Origin: Pipra filicauda
Lineage: Eukaryota > Chordata > Aves > Passeriformes > Pipridae
Length of the DNA stretch: 64,000 nucleotides
Reading direction: 5' to 3'
Assembly: GCF_003945595.2 (NCBI RefSeq)
Contig: NW_024104318.1
Coordinates: 496,001 to 560,000, forward strand
The translations under genes and the position numbers were made by a program. Position 1 is the stretch's first letter; the number at the start of each line of letters is the position of its first letter. This document shows, piece after piece, positions 1-13,644 of this stretch. Under the pieces are notes generated by a model. It had not been told where the DNA came from. It saw only the letters and a program-made list of their open reading frames with translations, and ran no database searches.

Positions 1-3000
1 CTGCTGCCAGCAAGACAGAGCATCAGAACAATGTGAACTCTTATAAAACTCTTTGTATGTATTTTGGAAAATGTTTCATTAGCCTTCAAACTTTTCCTTG
101 TGCCTTTTCATTTTCAAGCTCCACATGGAAGTAGTTATTGGTGTCTCACAGCCTTCTGGTTTGCAGAAAATGTCCTGTCATTCATTTACCATCCACCTAG
201 TTTTTTATAGTCTGTTTTCCTAAAGAAAGACAACCTAATGTGCTATCTGTCCATTTCCTGCAATTGCTGTCTCTCTCAAATCACTTTTAAACAACTGTTT
301 TATTTCATCCTCATTTGACAAAAATGAAAAATAAAAGGAAATAAAAATTGAAATTAAATTTCTAGAGATCAAGCAAAAGATATCAGGCTAGAAAAAGAGG
401 GGAGATTCTGCTAGTGCTCTGACTGAACGAGAAATCTGCAATATAAAGCTTTGCCATTGCTGGTACCCATGGAACTACTTCCCTATCCTCACCCTCCTCC
501 TGTTATTCCCATTAACTCCATTTAGATGGCTTATTAGTGAGGAAGAAAGCAAATGCTGTAGGTGCTTTTCACATGAGCAATCACTGTTATCGCTAGAAAA
601 TATTGCTGGATTCCATAGAAGTAGAGGCACAGAGGGGACATAATTTTTCTCAAACCCTGATTTTTTTTTTCCATGAAACTGTTTTCAGTTATTTAGAACT
701 GAAACATTTTTGGCACTTTTAAATCTGTTTTCTTTCTTTTCATCTAGGCTTGTTTTCTAAGAGGGCAAAGATTAAATAAGTAGAAAGGGTGAAAAGAAAC
801 AGAAAAAAACCCCAAATGTTAATTTCTTACTTTCTACCACTTCCATTGAAATATTCCCCTCAAAAAGTGTTCCATTCATTTACAGAAGAACCTGTAGTAA
901 TATCATGGTCTGTCTCCTCTCATGGTTCAACTCATTTAATTTCAGGAGACTTTCTTGACCAACCTAGCTTCTTCCTGAGAAATGACTATATTAAGAAAGA
1001 CCAAAATTTTTACTTTTCCTCCAAGTCATGAACTGGCAAACTCTCAAATAATCTGTCTTGACTATATTGATTCATACTTTCAGTTTTTTGGTTAAAATAT
1101 CTGTTTTGTTTCAAATGGGATATATGGTAAAAGTCACTACATTTTATTTTTTGCTCTGTTGCTAATGATGAAGCATCCCTAATGTCTGGATTTTTTCTAG
1201 CAGAAGCGAAATCTAAATCTGTCAGCTAATAATAGCTCTCTCAGGGATTTGAGGCTTTTGAATCCCTTTACACAGTCTTCCCTTGTATTATTTTGTTCTC
1301 TTCTCTTGGCAGGTGCTCTGAGGCTGGGATTTCACTTTTTAAGGTACTGTGAATAGTGTCTATAGAATCTGAATGACTTTGGTTTGCTCAGCTGAAAGGA
1401 AAGATAAGGGCAGTGAGGCATCCTGTTATATTTGTTTACTGTGAGAGACATATTTTTAAGATGGATAAGATGTGACAGGATGTCCATTAGGGTTATCCCT
1501 TTTTAGCCTTCTTTATTGAATGAAAATGTCTAGTGATGTTAACTGCCGTTTCTGACAGAGGCCTAGAAATCAAATATTACATCTAGACTATGCACATAAC
1601 TCTTTTCAAACATGTAAAATGAATAATCAAATGTAGCTCTGAAAAGAGAGAACCAGTAACTTCTGTTTTCTAGAGGAAGAATGCACTCATATGTCCTCGT
1701 AAAGATTAAAGGAGAAACTTGTGGTTTTCAATTAGATCCATTACTTGAGAAACAGATGTCTGAGTTTGAAATTGCATTGTGCAAAGAGCTCAAACACACC
1801 ACACAGAATACTACTCAAATGTACAAAATGACTGAGGACCTGAGGATGGTGTTTGTAGCTCTTTTTTTCATGACACAAGAAACCCTGAAAGTCTTTGTTT
1901 TGCTCTAGGGAGAGTATGCAGGCTCAGAAGAGGAGATTGCTAATCACAGATAACTCTGTAATGATTCTTGCCAGAAAGTAGCTGGCTCCACAGGATAATA
2001 GGATTACAGTCTTCCCTTCTGGACGAGCAGGCAGTGCATCAGTGCTGAACTGTCCTCTGCAAGTATGTAGTACAAACTCAAGCCTGGGCACGACCCTGGC
2101 ACCCAGTTCCTGCTGCTGCAGCTGGAGAGGCAGCTTTCCTATCTCATCATCTTCTATGTGAAAATGAGTTTTTGTAGCTTTTCCAGAGAAGTGCTGTGCT
2201 GGCTGCTAAGACCCATCTTCAGGTGTCCTCTTTCCTTTTGAGCAGGATAGTGAGTGAGACTGGTGAGCAGGCTTTTTTCCCGGCAGCAGGTGGTTCAGGA
2301 CATAAGCTCACATCTCTGACCTGAAGGGATCTAGTGATGGGATGTAGAAACTGTCGCTCTCAATCATTGCTTCAACTCTGGTCTAACTGTTATTTCTGAA
2401 GATTTGACATCATTGACTCAGTAATTTAGAGGCTGAGGTCCTCTCTGAGATGATGTTGTGGTTAAAGTTTATTTCTTAATGATACAAAAAAGCCAAAAAA
2501 CAACCAACCAAGCAACAAAAAGAAGCACAAAATAGCAATCTTTTTTGCCTGTCTCAAAACAAGACTTTGGGTGAAATGGTCCTAGAAAATTCTTTATTTT
2601 GCAGGGAGTATCCCTCCAGGACTATCAGTGCCACATATTCTTAGTGGTTAAACAAAAGAACTCAGGTACTACAGATATCAAACAGCATGTTCAGATTTGT
2701 TCCAAGTCACTTGAGAAAGAGATTTGCTTACAAACTGCATTTCAGAAGGTTTTTTTCTATACTGCAGTAATATTTAAAATAATAAGAAAGGCAAAAATTA
2801 AAACATTCATACCAGTAATGCTAACAATGTCCACATTGTTCTTAAAAAAATCTGTATGGCTGGACAACATTACAGCTACTGACATCAATATAAGAACTTA
2901 TGATGTATTAGATCACTTCAAGCTTGTAAGTTTGGGGTTTTGGTCAGTTAGTAGAAAGTGTCTATCTGACTCCATACACATTTTGCTTTTGTAACAACTG

Positions 3001-6000
3001 GTCCCTGGTTAAAAAGCTTATGATGGGATGGAGTTAACTGAGTCAGCCAAAATGCTCCAGACTCTCCCCACAGCACATGGGTTGTCTTCATCCTTTGCTA
3101 TTATGTTTTATACTGTGTTGTGTCAAGTAATGGGAATTACATGGGTCAAACATCACTGCATTACTGAGATGTTTAAAGCATTAAACTGTTGAAATGTCTT
3201 TTGAGGAGCAGGCTCCTTTAAGAAGCAGTACCATCTGTCTGCTCTCTGGTTATATTGTGTCTTCTAGATACAGGAATGTTTTTCTTACATCACCAGCTGA
3301 GAACATCTTTTCTTGACGATCAGTTGAGAAAATTAAGAAAACTAATATAATTTGTCTGCTTTGGATAGTAACATCCATTATGGAAGGAATGGAGCTAAGA
3401 GAGGATTCCTTCACAAATTCCCTTGAAGAAAGAGGGAAATGCTTTATATTTCCAGTAGGGAAACATTCTTTCTAGGCAGCGATTAAGATAAACAGTCTAA
3501 TTTTGTGATATAGGCTGTCAGATAAAGTCCTCAGGAGCATATATTGAGCAATTGCTCTAAGTGGAGCTCTTTGTCTAACCTGAGACATGCTCTCTGGTTG
3601 GGATGGCTCTCCGGTGGGTACAACCCGTGTTGTAAATGGAGGACTGAGCCTAAACTTGGGCCATACATTTTCTGACATTATCCTGTTTCCAAGCTAATGC
3701 AGTCAATAGCTGGGAGAAAGCTATGTGGCTGAAAGCCGTAATTGCCTGTCTGGCACAGAAATATTGTCTCTGCTTTGGTTAAAGGCACTGAGGGAGGGGG
3801 AAGGAGACTGCAGAGAGCCAGAGATGAAGTAGCCAGAGGCAAGATCTTCACTTGAGAGCTTGGGGTGACTCTGGCCAGCCACAGATAGGCTGGGACTACC
3901 TTTTCTTTATCTCCTGCCACTGTACCATGTACATGCTACCTTTTTTCCCTAAATGTAGCAGCTGAAGAGAGACTAAATGACACCAGTGTGTGAGGAGGCC
4001 TGCTGTTCCCACCCAGAGCCTTGCCTATGGGGCAGAGTGATGCACAAGTGGAGAGGAAAAGTCTGAGATTCTCTGTTGTGAACAGACTTGTTACAACCAC
4101 TTATGCCTAGTGTTAACAGCCCATCTACCACCTGCTAGTTAACACACAAGGATTAGCAGGGAAATGCAATCCCTAAACCTGCATGGATTAGATTAAAGTT
4201 ATACACCAAATGCAATTCATAAAAAGCTGGTTTTGTCTTGTCTGTGAAATCGCACGAGCTGAGTCAACAGCGAAATCCATCCTGTACCAAAGATACAGAG
4301 CACCAGGCTGGCAAAGATTGAAAGCCAGAAGAAGAGTCAAGAATGGGATTTCCATTCCTGTTAGCAATGAAATTAATCAATGTTTAAAGGATGTTAAACC
4401 AATGGATCAAGATCTGTCTAAAATTAGCAAAAGCATTTTTAACATGTAGGCTGGTAAGACCACTGTGAGCACAGTCTAGCTAACTAAGGACTCTCTTTTG
4501 GACTGCATTGAGTCTTATTCTCTGGATATCACAAGCCTTGTTTGGCATTTTCATTTGGCACAAGCTGATTCTACTCTGATGGATGGGTCCGCAAAGACAG
4601 TTACCTTTTAAATGCAAAATACCATTTTCTTTTTTTTAACATTGGTTTCAATCTAAAGCAATGACAAAATGTATATTAGTCTAAGAGCTTTTCCAAGATT
4701 CTCTGTAATTTTTTTTAATTTTTTTTTTTTTAGTTTTGGGGAGTTTAGAGACAAAAATACACTCATATCAAAACTGAATTTAGAAATAAATAGGCAAATG
4801 TCTGTTTCACTTGTCAGCATTATGCAACTATGAAAAATGAAAAACATTTTGTCTTCTCATGAAAAAGACAGGACAGTTTTGCAGAGCTTAAAGAACCAAG
4901 ACCTAAATACCTTGTTAATATATTTTCTTTCTTGTGTTAGCATTATTGTTATTCAGTTCGTTGCATTTGAGACTAAAATATGTTAGACACTGCAAGAGAA
5001 ACGATCCCTCACTGTTAGGGTTTAAAATCATTATACCACTATAAAGATTGATTGTCATTTACAGAATATATTTTAGACAAATATTCAATTCCACAACTTG
5101 AAATAACAATTTTGCCGTGTGTATCTGCATTTGATTAATACCAAAGCTCAAGGTATTCAATTCATACAAATTATGAAGTTATATGGAGATCTAAACAAAA
5201 AAAATATTCTCTTGTAATTGAGACTAGACTTCAGTGGGAGATGCTGAAGTCTAAGCTCTGTTGAAAATTTTTTCTTTTCATCTTGATTGAGCTTCTAAAA
5301 GGTTGGGATGAAGAGAGTTTACCGTCTCCTTTTCTTAAAGAAATCACTAGTGAAAACATAACAGATCTTAAAGCCCACTTGCAAGAAGCATCAATATTTG
5401 CTTAACTCATTAACTATTTTTTGTCTATTTAGAAGCGGCAAATCAAAACTATGAGATCTTAAAGAGTATAAATTACTTATTTTCTGCATTTGGAGCCAAC
5501 TCTAAGATGACCAGGAGTTCCAGAGACAACCACACATGATGAAACAACAAGTTGTAATGTTGTTTAAGGGCATCAGGGGAATAACATGCTGTTTAGAGAA
5601 ACATTTCTGTTTTCTGATGTCATCTACAAAAAAGTTAGAATTCTTTTTAGGTATTCCCCATTTAAAAGGTTAATATCACTTATGACTCTTCCATTATTAA
5701 TTAAAAAAATGAAATCTGAGAAAAACTCACAGAATTATATTACATATATGTTACACATATATAATGATTATTTATTATATTGAATATATAAATGATATTA
5801 TTTTATTACATAGGAACCTGCAAGAACATCATCTGGTTCCTGAGGAGGTTGTCATGAGATGAGAGGTTTCTAGGAAAAAAAAAATCTTCCGTGTAAAAAG
5901 TATTCAATGTAGAAAAAATATGTAAGTCTATAAAATTCACCCAGTGGATAACTGTGGGGTTTGTTTGGCTTCTTTTATGTGTGTGTTTTTGTTCTTTTCT

Positions 6001-9000
6001 AAAAGGTATGTGCAAAACATATTAAAAATATTGCATTTTTTTTCTATTTCAAGATACTAGTGTGCTTTATAGTAAAGACTAACAGACACGGTTCAAGTGT
6101 ATAGTGAATGGTTATTCAAAGCAGTGTTTCCATACACTGAAGCATAGACAACCACCCAGAAAAATACAGCCTTTACAGCCAAACCTCTAACTTTTTGCTT
6201 AGATGAAAGAGAAAATAATATATTGTTGGCAATATTCAAAACTTCTGCCAAGTACCTATCTTTTGAGCTGAGCAAAACCTATGGAACAACAAATTTGCTG
6301 TCAAAATCTATTGATCCATACAAATTACAATAGCAAATGCTATATTTTCTCACTAAAATGTCTAAAAAATTATTCAGTTGTTGGAAGGCACTTGGTACAA
6401 AGGTGAATATTCACCATGTGCCATTTTAAATTACTTTAAATGGTGGCCATGGAGAGAACCTTTCAGTAGCTAAATATAGTTATTAATTGAGACATATTTA
6501 AAATATATTAACATTTATCTTAATTTATGTTTAGCCACATTTGAACATCTATATAAAAAAATAAAAATACGTTGCAACAATGGATTGATTACAAATTAAG
6601 CACAAACTTTATTTTAAAAATACCATGGTATAATTTAATGATTATAAATGGCTTTTATGAGGTAGACTGTCTTTTACTTCATGAATTTATATTTTTCAGG
6701 CAGACAGGCTGTAATTTGATACTCTCACTTTCTTGGAATGACATGTCATTTCAATTTTCTTTTTTTTTTTACTCAATCAGCTAAGATATATTACTGTCTT
6801 TATGCTTATTAGTACAAAATTTAATTCTATATGACTGAAGCAGACAGAAGATCTTGCCAGTAGGGAACATGCTGGTGGCCTAGTGCCTCAACTGGATATT
6901 GTTTCTTGTGGAAATGTGGTGATGTTTCTTTACCCAAATAGAAAATGCACAAATCAGTGATGATAAAAGTCCAGAAATCTAGAACTGACCAATCAACTGG
7001 GCTGCATCTTATTTTTAGCATCTAGTACAAGACCCCTGGAATTGATTTCAGAAGAATTTACTGGAGTAGAAATTGTCTCTGTCAGTGTCTCAGATTTGGC
7101 ATCCTGAAGTGAAGGCATCACAAGTCACTCTGGGAAACCTTATGCTAATCATTAATGTTAGACCTGTAGAGTCTGTGCCCCACTTCAGAGGATGTCCAAA
7201 GACAGCATGTTGTTTACCTTCACAAACTGATATTCTTGGTGACACAGCTTACCTTTGTTAAAAACATACGTGTTGTGTAGGTTTTTCACCCAAACAGCCA
7301 CTTCCTCCCGGCTGTATCTCCTTGAGTTACCCTGCACTGTGTGCACCAAATGCAGACCTGGAGTTATTGTAGGAACTCCACCCCAAGCAGCCATGCTGTA
7401 ATGCAAACCTCTTGGCATTTCTAAAAGAGCAGTTCCACATATCAAAACCATGCTTGTCTCAATTTGTGTTCAGATTTTTTCACCTGCTGTAACAGCTGTC
7501 CCTTAAGTAGCACAGAATGGGCTCTGCAGACAGATCTCGCCATGGGAATTCTCCTCCAAGGGAAATCTTGCACTGTGGCAATTAACAGCTCACATGTTCC
7601 AAGTGATGCACGCCAGGAATGTCGAGCTGGGAAGATGTTAGAGGAGCCCTGACATGGCTGGTTTCCGTACTAGCCATGTAGGACAGCACGTGTATACCTC
7701 TTCTACGCCTATGCAGCGCATAGAAAGATGTTCAAATTGGCTGTCTAAATGGAACTGAGAATTGGTATTCTTAACTACTTAGCTTGGATTGGTTATGTTC
7801 CTTTGCTGTCTCATTATTTTTCAACTGGGAATATTTCTTATACTTTTCTGCAGATGTCGGGTGTCACACAGAGGACTGGATTCATGAAAACTCTGTTAGA
7901 GCATTACTAAAAGCAGGGGGTCTAATTTCAGGATGACCTCAACTCCTGTATCATACTTTTCTTCTGATAAGCAAGTGGTGGGGGGTTTTTTTAATTTTAT
8001 TTTTGACTCTGCTCAGAAGCCATTGTCATAGCAACTTCCCCTTGAGTCATCTTTAGGTGGTTACTGTTCAACCTCAGGCTACCTATGTTACTGTTCTGAT
8101 TTTACCTGAAATATTAAATGAGCCTTAGCTTTAGGGAATAAACAAATACCATCTAAAAAAGTGTATTTGTATGCTCATATACTGCAAGAGATATTACTAG
8201 CTGCTTCTATGGTGATATGATAAATAACCAAGTATGACAATCTTATTTAAAAAAACTTAACATAATAGTACAGAGTTAATAATTTTGAATTTTGAATTTT
8301 ATTCTTTCAAGAAGGGGATTATAATTGAAATACAGTCATGATACATATAAATATAATAAAATGCACAAAAATATAATATAGACCAAAAACCTGAGAAGCT
8401 TTTAAAATGGGACAAACATGATCACCCTAAAACAGTTCAAAGCCTCATAGAACTTACAACAGTAAATTGTAAAATTTAAGTGTTCTCCTCCTCTCTCCCC
8501 ATCTATTGCTACTGCAGCTGTTCCTGCAAAAGATTCATTCTGTAGAAGTTAGTTTTAATACCAGTTGGAAAAGGAGACTAAAATATTTCTGCTATGATCA
8601 GTCTAGATGAATTTCACACCTCTCTAACAGAACCAGCTAGGCCAACAGCAGTCAAGTCACACTTAATCCTTGTTTTGATGGTTTAAGGGAAACATAAACC
8701 CTGTGCTGGTTCTCAGCTGAAGAATAAACGCAGGGAAAAATCTCTCCCTTCCCTGTAGCTACTGGGATGCCTTGCAATAACTAGGAGGTTATAAAGGGAA
8801 ATGCAGTATACAGCAATTTGCAGATCATTGAGGCTGACTCAGCAAGGGCTCTCTCTGTATTACATGAAGTGCAAGTTGTCATTGCTGAGTGCTGAACCCT
8901 TTCCTCTTCCATTTGCAAAATGGGTGTTCAGGTTGCTGTTCCTGAACAGTAGGAAGAGAAGGAGGGGAATGGGACCAGCAGCACGGAGAGGCTGCGGAGT

Positions 9001-11655
9001 TTCTCAGTCCTGGGCTCACATACTTGAGCTGGTCTTACAGCAAGGATTTTGGCATGTCTGTTCAGGCTAATTGGCTTGACAGATAATTAGAGCTCATGAG
9101 CCCCAAGCACAAAATAAATATGAAATCTATGCTCTGCCTTTTATAACTCCGGCATTTCTCTCTTTTTGGTGAAGCCTATTCATGTCACATAAATTGAAAT
9201 ACCCAGTTGATCTTGTTACCCATATGACTGCCCCAAGCACATGGTAGTGCCTCTCTTAATGCCAAGCAGTGTATGAATTACACAATTTAAGCCATTGCAG
9301 TGTTTACATGGGTCATCCCAATAGGAGCTTTCCTGTTTATTCAGAATTATGGTTGAAGGACCAAACTAAAACAATTATTAAGTGGAAGGAGACATATGGA
9401 AGAACTGTCTGCAGAGAAACTGTTGTGGTGAAGTTTTGAACTGAATGCAATAAGTATAAAAGGAAATAGCTGTTAAAAATGGTGACTGAAATTATGATAT
9501 TTTAATTCATATGACAATGAAAATATGAATGGCTGATTCATGAGTTCTGGAAAGAATAACCTTAATAGAGCTGAGCTGATTCTGCTGTACATTATGAAGA
9601 GAACTGCCAAGTTTTATTCTGCTGGAAGATAACCATTGTCTTCACTGTTATTAGAAAGTAAAATTACCAAAATAAAAAAAAAAAGAAGTTAAAAAATTGT
9701 CCATCAATTTACTCATAATTGAGCTACACTTTTTTAGATGTACACAGGATCCCCGAAAATGAAACGGCTGACCTGAGGTCTCCACGTCCTGTTTTTGTGC
9801 CAAAATACAGAAGATGCACTGGAGTACTACAGTACATATCTTTTAGGTGGGATTGTGTTGCAGAAAGTTTTTGGGCAAGCATGCCAGTCTTTTCCTTCTG
9901 TGGCTGATCTCCAGACTCTGTTTGAACAGAATCGCACAGGCATTGCAGTTGCACATAGGCTCATTTGTTCTGTTTCTGGTTTCCATTTTGCCTTACAGAG
10001 AGGCTTTGGATGTGTAACCTCGTATCTCTGGCTGAGTCCTCGGTCTATGCAACGGGTATGGTTATTCTTCCTGATTCAATTAACTATTTAGAAGGCTAGA
10101 AGAAGCAAAACTACCTTCTTCAGGTGTAAGTTTTATTGCCAATAGTGAGAATGCCACCATATCAAGTTCATTGTAAACTTGTTGTCGGTATACTACTGAT
10201 TACAAACACTGCAGACAAATTAGAGTTTGTATCTTAACTGTTTATGAAAGACTCCGATACCGCAATGACAAGAATCACAGAAAACAGTACAGTTACAAAC
10301 CTACAGGACTTCATCAGGTCCATCAAGCATTATTTTTAAAGTATCCACTTTATTAAGTAACCTTGTGAGAAGAAAGGAGATGCAAAATAGAGTTTTTGGG
10401 TGGATGGTAGTTACAAAACTTTACAGTACCCGGTTCAATGAGACTGATCCTGATTAGGACATCCAAGTAATACAAATGGATAACAGATCTAGATGTACTT
10501 ATCTATATAGGTATGTTTAATGCATCTTTCCAATCAAGATTCTAGGAAGAAATCCTCACCTATATCCTTTAGTATCAGGGATGTACACTCTCAGGCCATA
10601 AGGGAAGCACTAAATTACCTTTTATGAAAAAAACAAACAAACCCAAACTTCTTGTTTTAAAGGCAATTAATACAATCAAGTATGAAACAGCACCTTTCAT
10701 GCCAGGAATTCACACCGCATGAGTTCACTTGGCCAGAAAAGTGCAGTGTTTGTTCCTAATACTATAACTAGAAGAATCCAATATTCAGTCTGGAAAGATT
10801 TCAGCTATATATTGATAGGGTAAAGAGTTGCTAAGGTTAACAGAAGCTTTTGAGAGAAAGGGAAGGGAAGAGAGAAACAGGTGTTATTTTCTCGGGTAAT
10901 TGTTCCACTCACAAAAACAGAGATAAGAAGCATGTGTAAGCACCCTATGGATGAAGGACAGGTTAATCTTGATACAGAAAGCATTTTAGGTCTTTTATAG
11001 GGGAAAAATTGCCCCATCTTTCCTTGAATTAGTAGCCAGAGCTTCCCATGAGCCTGGTTCATTCTACCACTGTAAGGAACAGGATAGGTGATATTCAAAA
11101 GTAATTTCTTTCGTATTGCTTGGCTCTTCCTCTTGGGGTTATTCAACAGGACTTACAGTTCACACTACTCTCATAGTATCATAACAGAGGCTATTTACCC
11201 CACAGCCTTTAATACAGGATTGCATTTTTTCTGATGACATAGTAGCTTTGATGCATTCAACCAGTTCCAAAGTAAATGAAGGATGTTTAGTGTATCCTGC
11301 TTTCATGTATTACAGTATATTATTGATTTTTACCTCCTAAAACAAAACCACCATGTCCTTGGATTACACATGTAAAGAAGGGGCAGGCCTGAAATTAAAT
11401 AAGTTTTTATAGTGAACATCTCTTCCTAAAAGTAGTAGATACATATTTCAGTATTTTATATGGCATGTTTAAATTACCTTAGTTTTTAGATTACTTTTCA
11501 CAGTCTGTATGATTTCCCTTGTGTAATTTCATTCTCATGGAAAATGGTAAAATGCTTATGATATGGACTCTTTTGAGCCTTTTATTAAGCTGCTTTGTCT
11601 CCAGTTGGGGGAAAAAAATATATGTTCCATATTACATGTACAGGAAAATTCCTAC
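1..11655. other. Gene-free AT-rich DNA upstream of KCNMA1 (distal part)
   Basis: No ORF longer than about 131 codons occurs here. None of the translations shows a recognisable domain, and none combines plausible splice sites with sustained codon bias. The sequence is AT-rich with scattered short homopolymer and AT-repeat runs, as expected for vertebrate intergenic DNA. I see no tRNA cloverleaf and no CpG island. Distal enhancers could lie here but cannot be recognised by eye. Confidence 0.6.
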
Positions 11656-11703
<48 letters not shown>

Positions 11704-11789
11704 CATCCTCTAGTGATTCTGCAATGCTCAATTTTATTATTATTATTATTATTATTATAATTCTCCAATGATTCTGCAGTGCTCAATTC
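11656..11789. repeat. Compound (TTA)n microsatellite with duplicated flank
   Basis: A TTA/ATT trinucleotide array fills about 11656-11703 and a second, shorter array fills about 11734-11758. Each array is followed by a related non-repeat segment: 11708-11733 and 11763-11788 match at 23 of 26 positions. The locus is therefore two tandem copies of a roughly 55-bp unit, each containing a triplet array, rather than a simple microsatellite. Replication slippage or unequal exchange on the triplet arrays is the likely cause. Short ORFs through the array are poly-Ile or poly-Tyr artefacts. Confidence 0.9.
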
Positions 11790-13507
11790 ATAAGCAAAAA
11801 AGACAAAACTTCATGCCAGAGATATTAAAGGAACTAATCTCTATGCCTTCCTCATTAGGAGGAATTGCTCAAGAGCATGTTGTCCTTATATACAGATTGC
11901 CCCTGTAAGGCTGCCAATGTCAGCAAGACCTTGGGTGCATCTGTCATACTCGTGACTGTAGACTTGATACATTTTCTTTTGTGTATTTGCTCATGAGTAC
12001 AAAAAATTTCTGATTTCTTTTTTTTCTGTGAGCTTGCTTCCCTTCCTACAGGAATATTTTCTGATAATTGAGTTAATATTGAAAGTCAATTTTTTTTGGT
12101 CTAAGACTTCAGGTCTTGCATGTATTGGATAAGTCAATGAATAAATTCCTTTAAATATATTAGCTAAGTAAAATAAGGATTTTGAAACTGTAAAAACAAG
12201 AATTGTGCAGATTTTCAGGACCTGTTTTTTTTCTATCTGGGTATACAAATATCTTTCAGATACTTTTCTAGAAATACTTCTTCAGGACAAGAGTGACTGT
12301 GGTACTGGTGGTTGCTTGCATTGAATTATTCCTTGGTTCACAAGGTAGTCAGTGACAGTTTTCTTCTCACTGCTGCTCTGAGTATCATTGCAGCAGGCTT
12401 AAACACTCAATTTTGTGCAAGAGTGATTCCCTATTAAGAGTGTTGACTCTGTCCAACAGATCTTGTGATCCTTTCTTTAATGGCTTTTATTGTCTTTTGC
12501 CACCTCGTATTTGTTTTTAATCTGCTTAATGTATGCCTTATCCTGCAGTGCTCCCAAAGCTAATGGTTTATGAGACATCTTACTGTAGTAGGGCTACATG
12601 ACTTGCATAAATCTACCAAATGGTAGTCTATTGCATATTGCCTTCAAAATCTAATAAGCATTCAACTTTGTTTCTCAGCCAGCTGGCAGTCCTTTGTGAT
12701 GTCATTCTGATTTTATGACGAAACGCTGATGTAAAGCAGTGATAACTAAAGCTAGCTAAACTGAATAACAAAACTAAACATAAGAATCAAAGGCCAAGCA
12801 AAGGTTTGTATAGTGTGACTCAAAAAACATGCAGAAAAATAATGTGATGGCAGCCATGGGAATGCCACTTTGGGATCCCAGCCTATTCTGCTGCTTTTGT
12901 GTTCACGTTTGTTCTGATCACAGGCCAGGAAAGGATTGAGCATTGACATTGTTTAATGTCACAGTTCACAATGGTATCTTGAGTTTGCACAAAGTGTTTA
13001 TGTGGTCAAGACGTGGATGTTGAAATTATGAACCCTGACTCCAATGTCTTTGTTGCAGCACTAGAAGTAATACTTCAAAATGGAACCCATTCCTCCCACA
13101 GAGGAGGGAACAAACCAAAGTATGCATTATCTGCAAAGCTTACATTGTAAAACATGTAAAAGGGAGAACAGAACAGTGGACCTAACAGATATTTTCCCTT
13201 CTAGCTTTTGGATTTGATGAGAAAATGATTAATAATCTTTGCTAGCTACGCTATTTTTCAAATAAACATGCTATTGCAGGAAAGAACCAGAGATTCTCTT
13301 CAAGAATAGAGAGGATGAGAGCTTTGTGATCAATAATGTCCAGAAAGTAATGCCTGGAATATTAAGTCCTAGTTTTCCAGAAGGTAAAGGAAGAAAGCAT
13401 AGTGATAAATGAAAGGAACTGACATGCCCTGCTTACAAATGTAAATTCCTCCAAAAAGGGTATTTCAAATGTGAGCCTTCAGGATAGCAGGCACATGTGC
13501 ATTTTAA
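11790..13507. other. Gene-free upstream DNA between the TTA repeat and the SINE
   Basis: AT-rich, low-complexity in places, with only short ORFs on both strands and no recognisable domains or repeats. Confidence 0.55.
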
Positions 13508-13644
13508 AATCACAGAATATTCTGAGTGGGAAGGGACCTACAAGGATCATCAAGTCCACTCTTAAGTGAATGGCCCATACAGGGATCAAACCCCCAGTCT
13601 TGGTGTTATTAGCCCCATGCTCTAACCAACTGAGCTCATCTGCT
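13508..13644 (-). mobile_element. tRNA-Ile-headed, CR1-tailed SINE (TguSINE1-like)
   Basis: Read on the minus strand, the element opens with a 74-base tRNA-like head (13644 down to 13571). It retains an A-box-like GAGCTCAGTTGG, an anticodon loop CTAATAA with anticodon AAT (plus-strand 13608-13610), a degraded B box GGTTTGATCCC and a GGGCCA 3' end, all matching tRNA-Ile(AAT). The remainder (13570 down to 13508) matches the avian CR1 3' tail, with GACTTGATGATCCTTG, GGTCCCTTCC and a terminal ATTCTGTGATT. RNA polymerase III transcription from the head and CR1 reverse transcriptase acting on the tail would explain its spread. This layout is what I recall for TguSINE1 of passerine birds. An anticodon-stem mismatch and the altered B box mark an old copy, not a working tRNA gene. 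No clear target-site duplication is visible. Confidence 0.85.

Noticed and set aside
13571..13644. A functional tRNA-Ile gene on the minus strand
   Set aside because: The head has an anticodon-stem mismatch, an altered B box and a degenerate 5' end, and is fused directly to a CR1 tail, so it is a SINE head.
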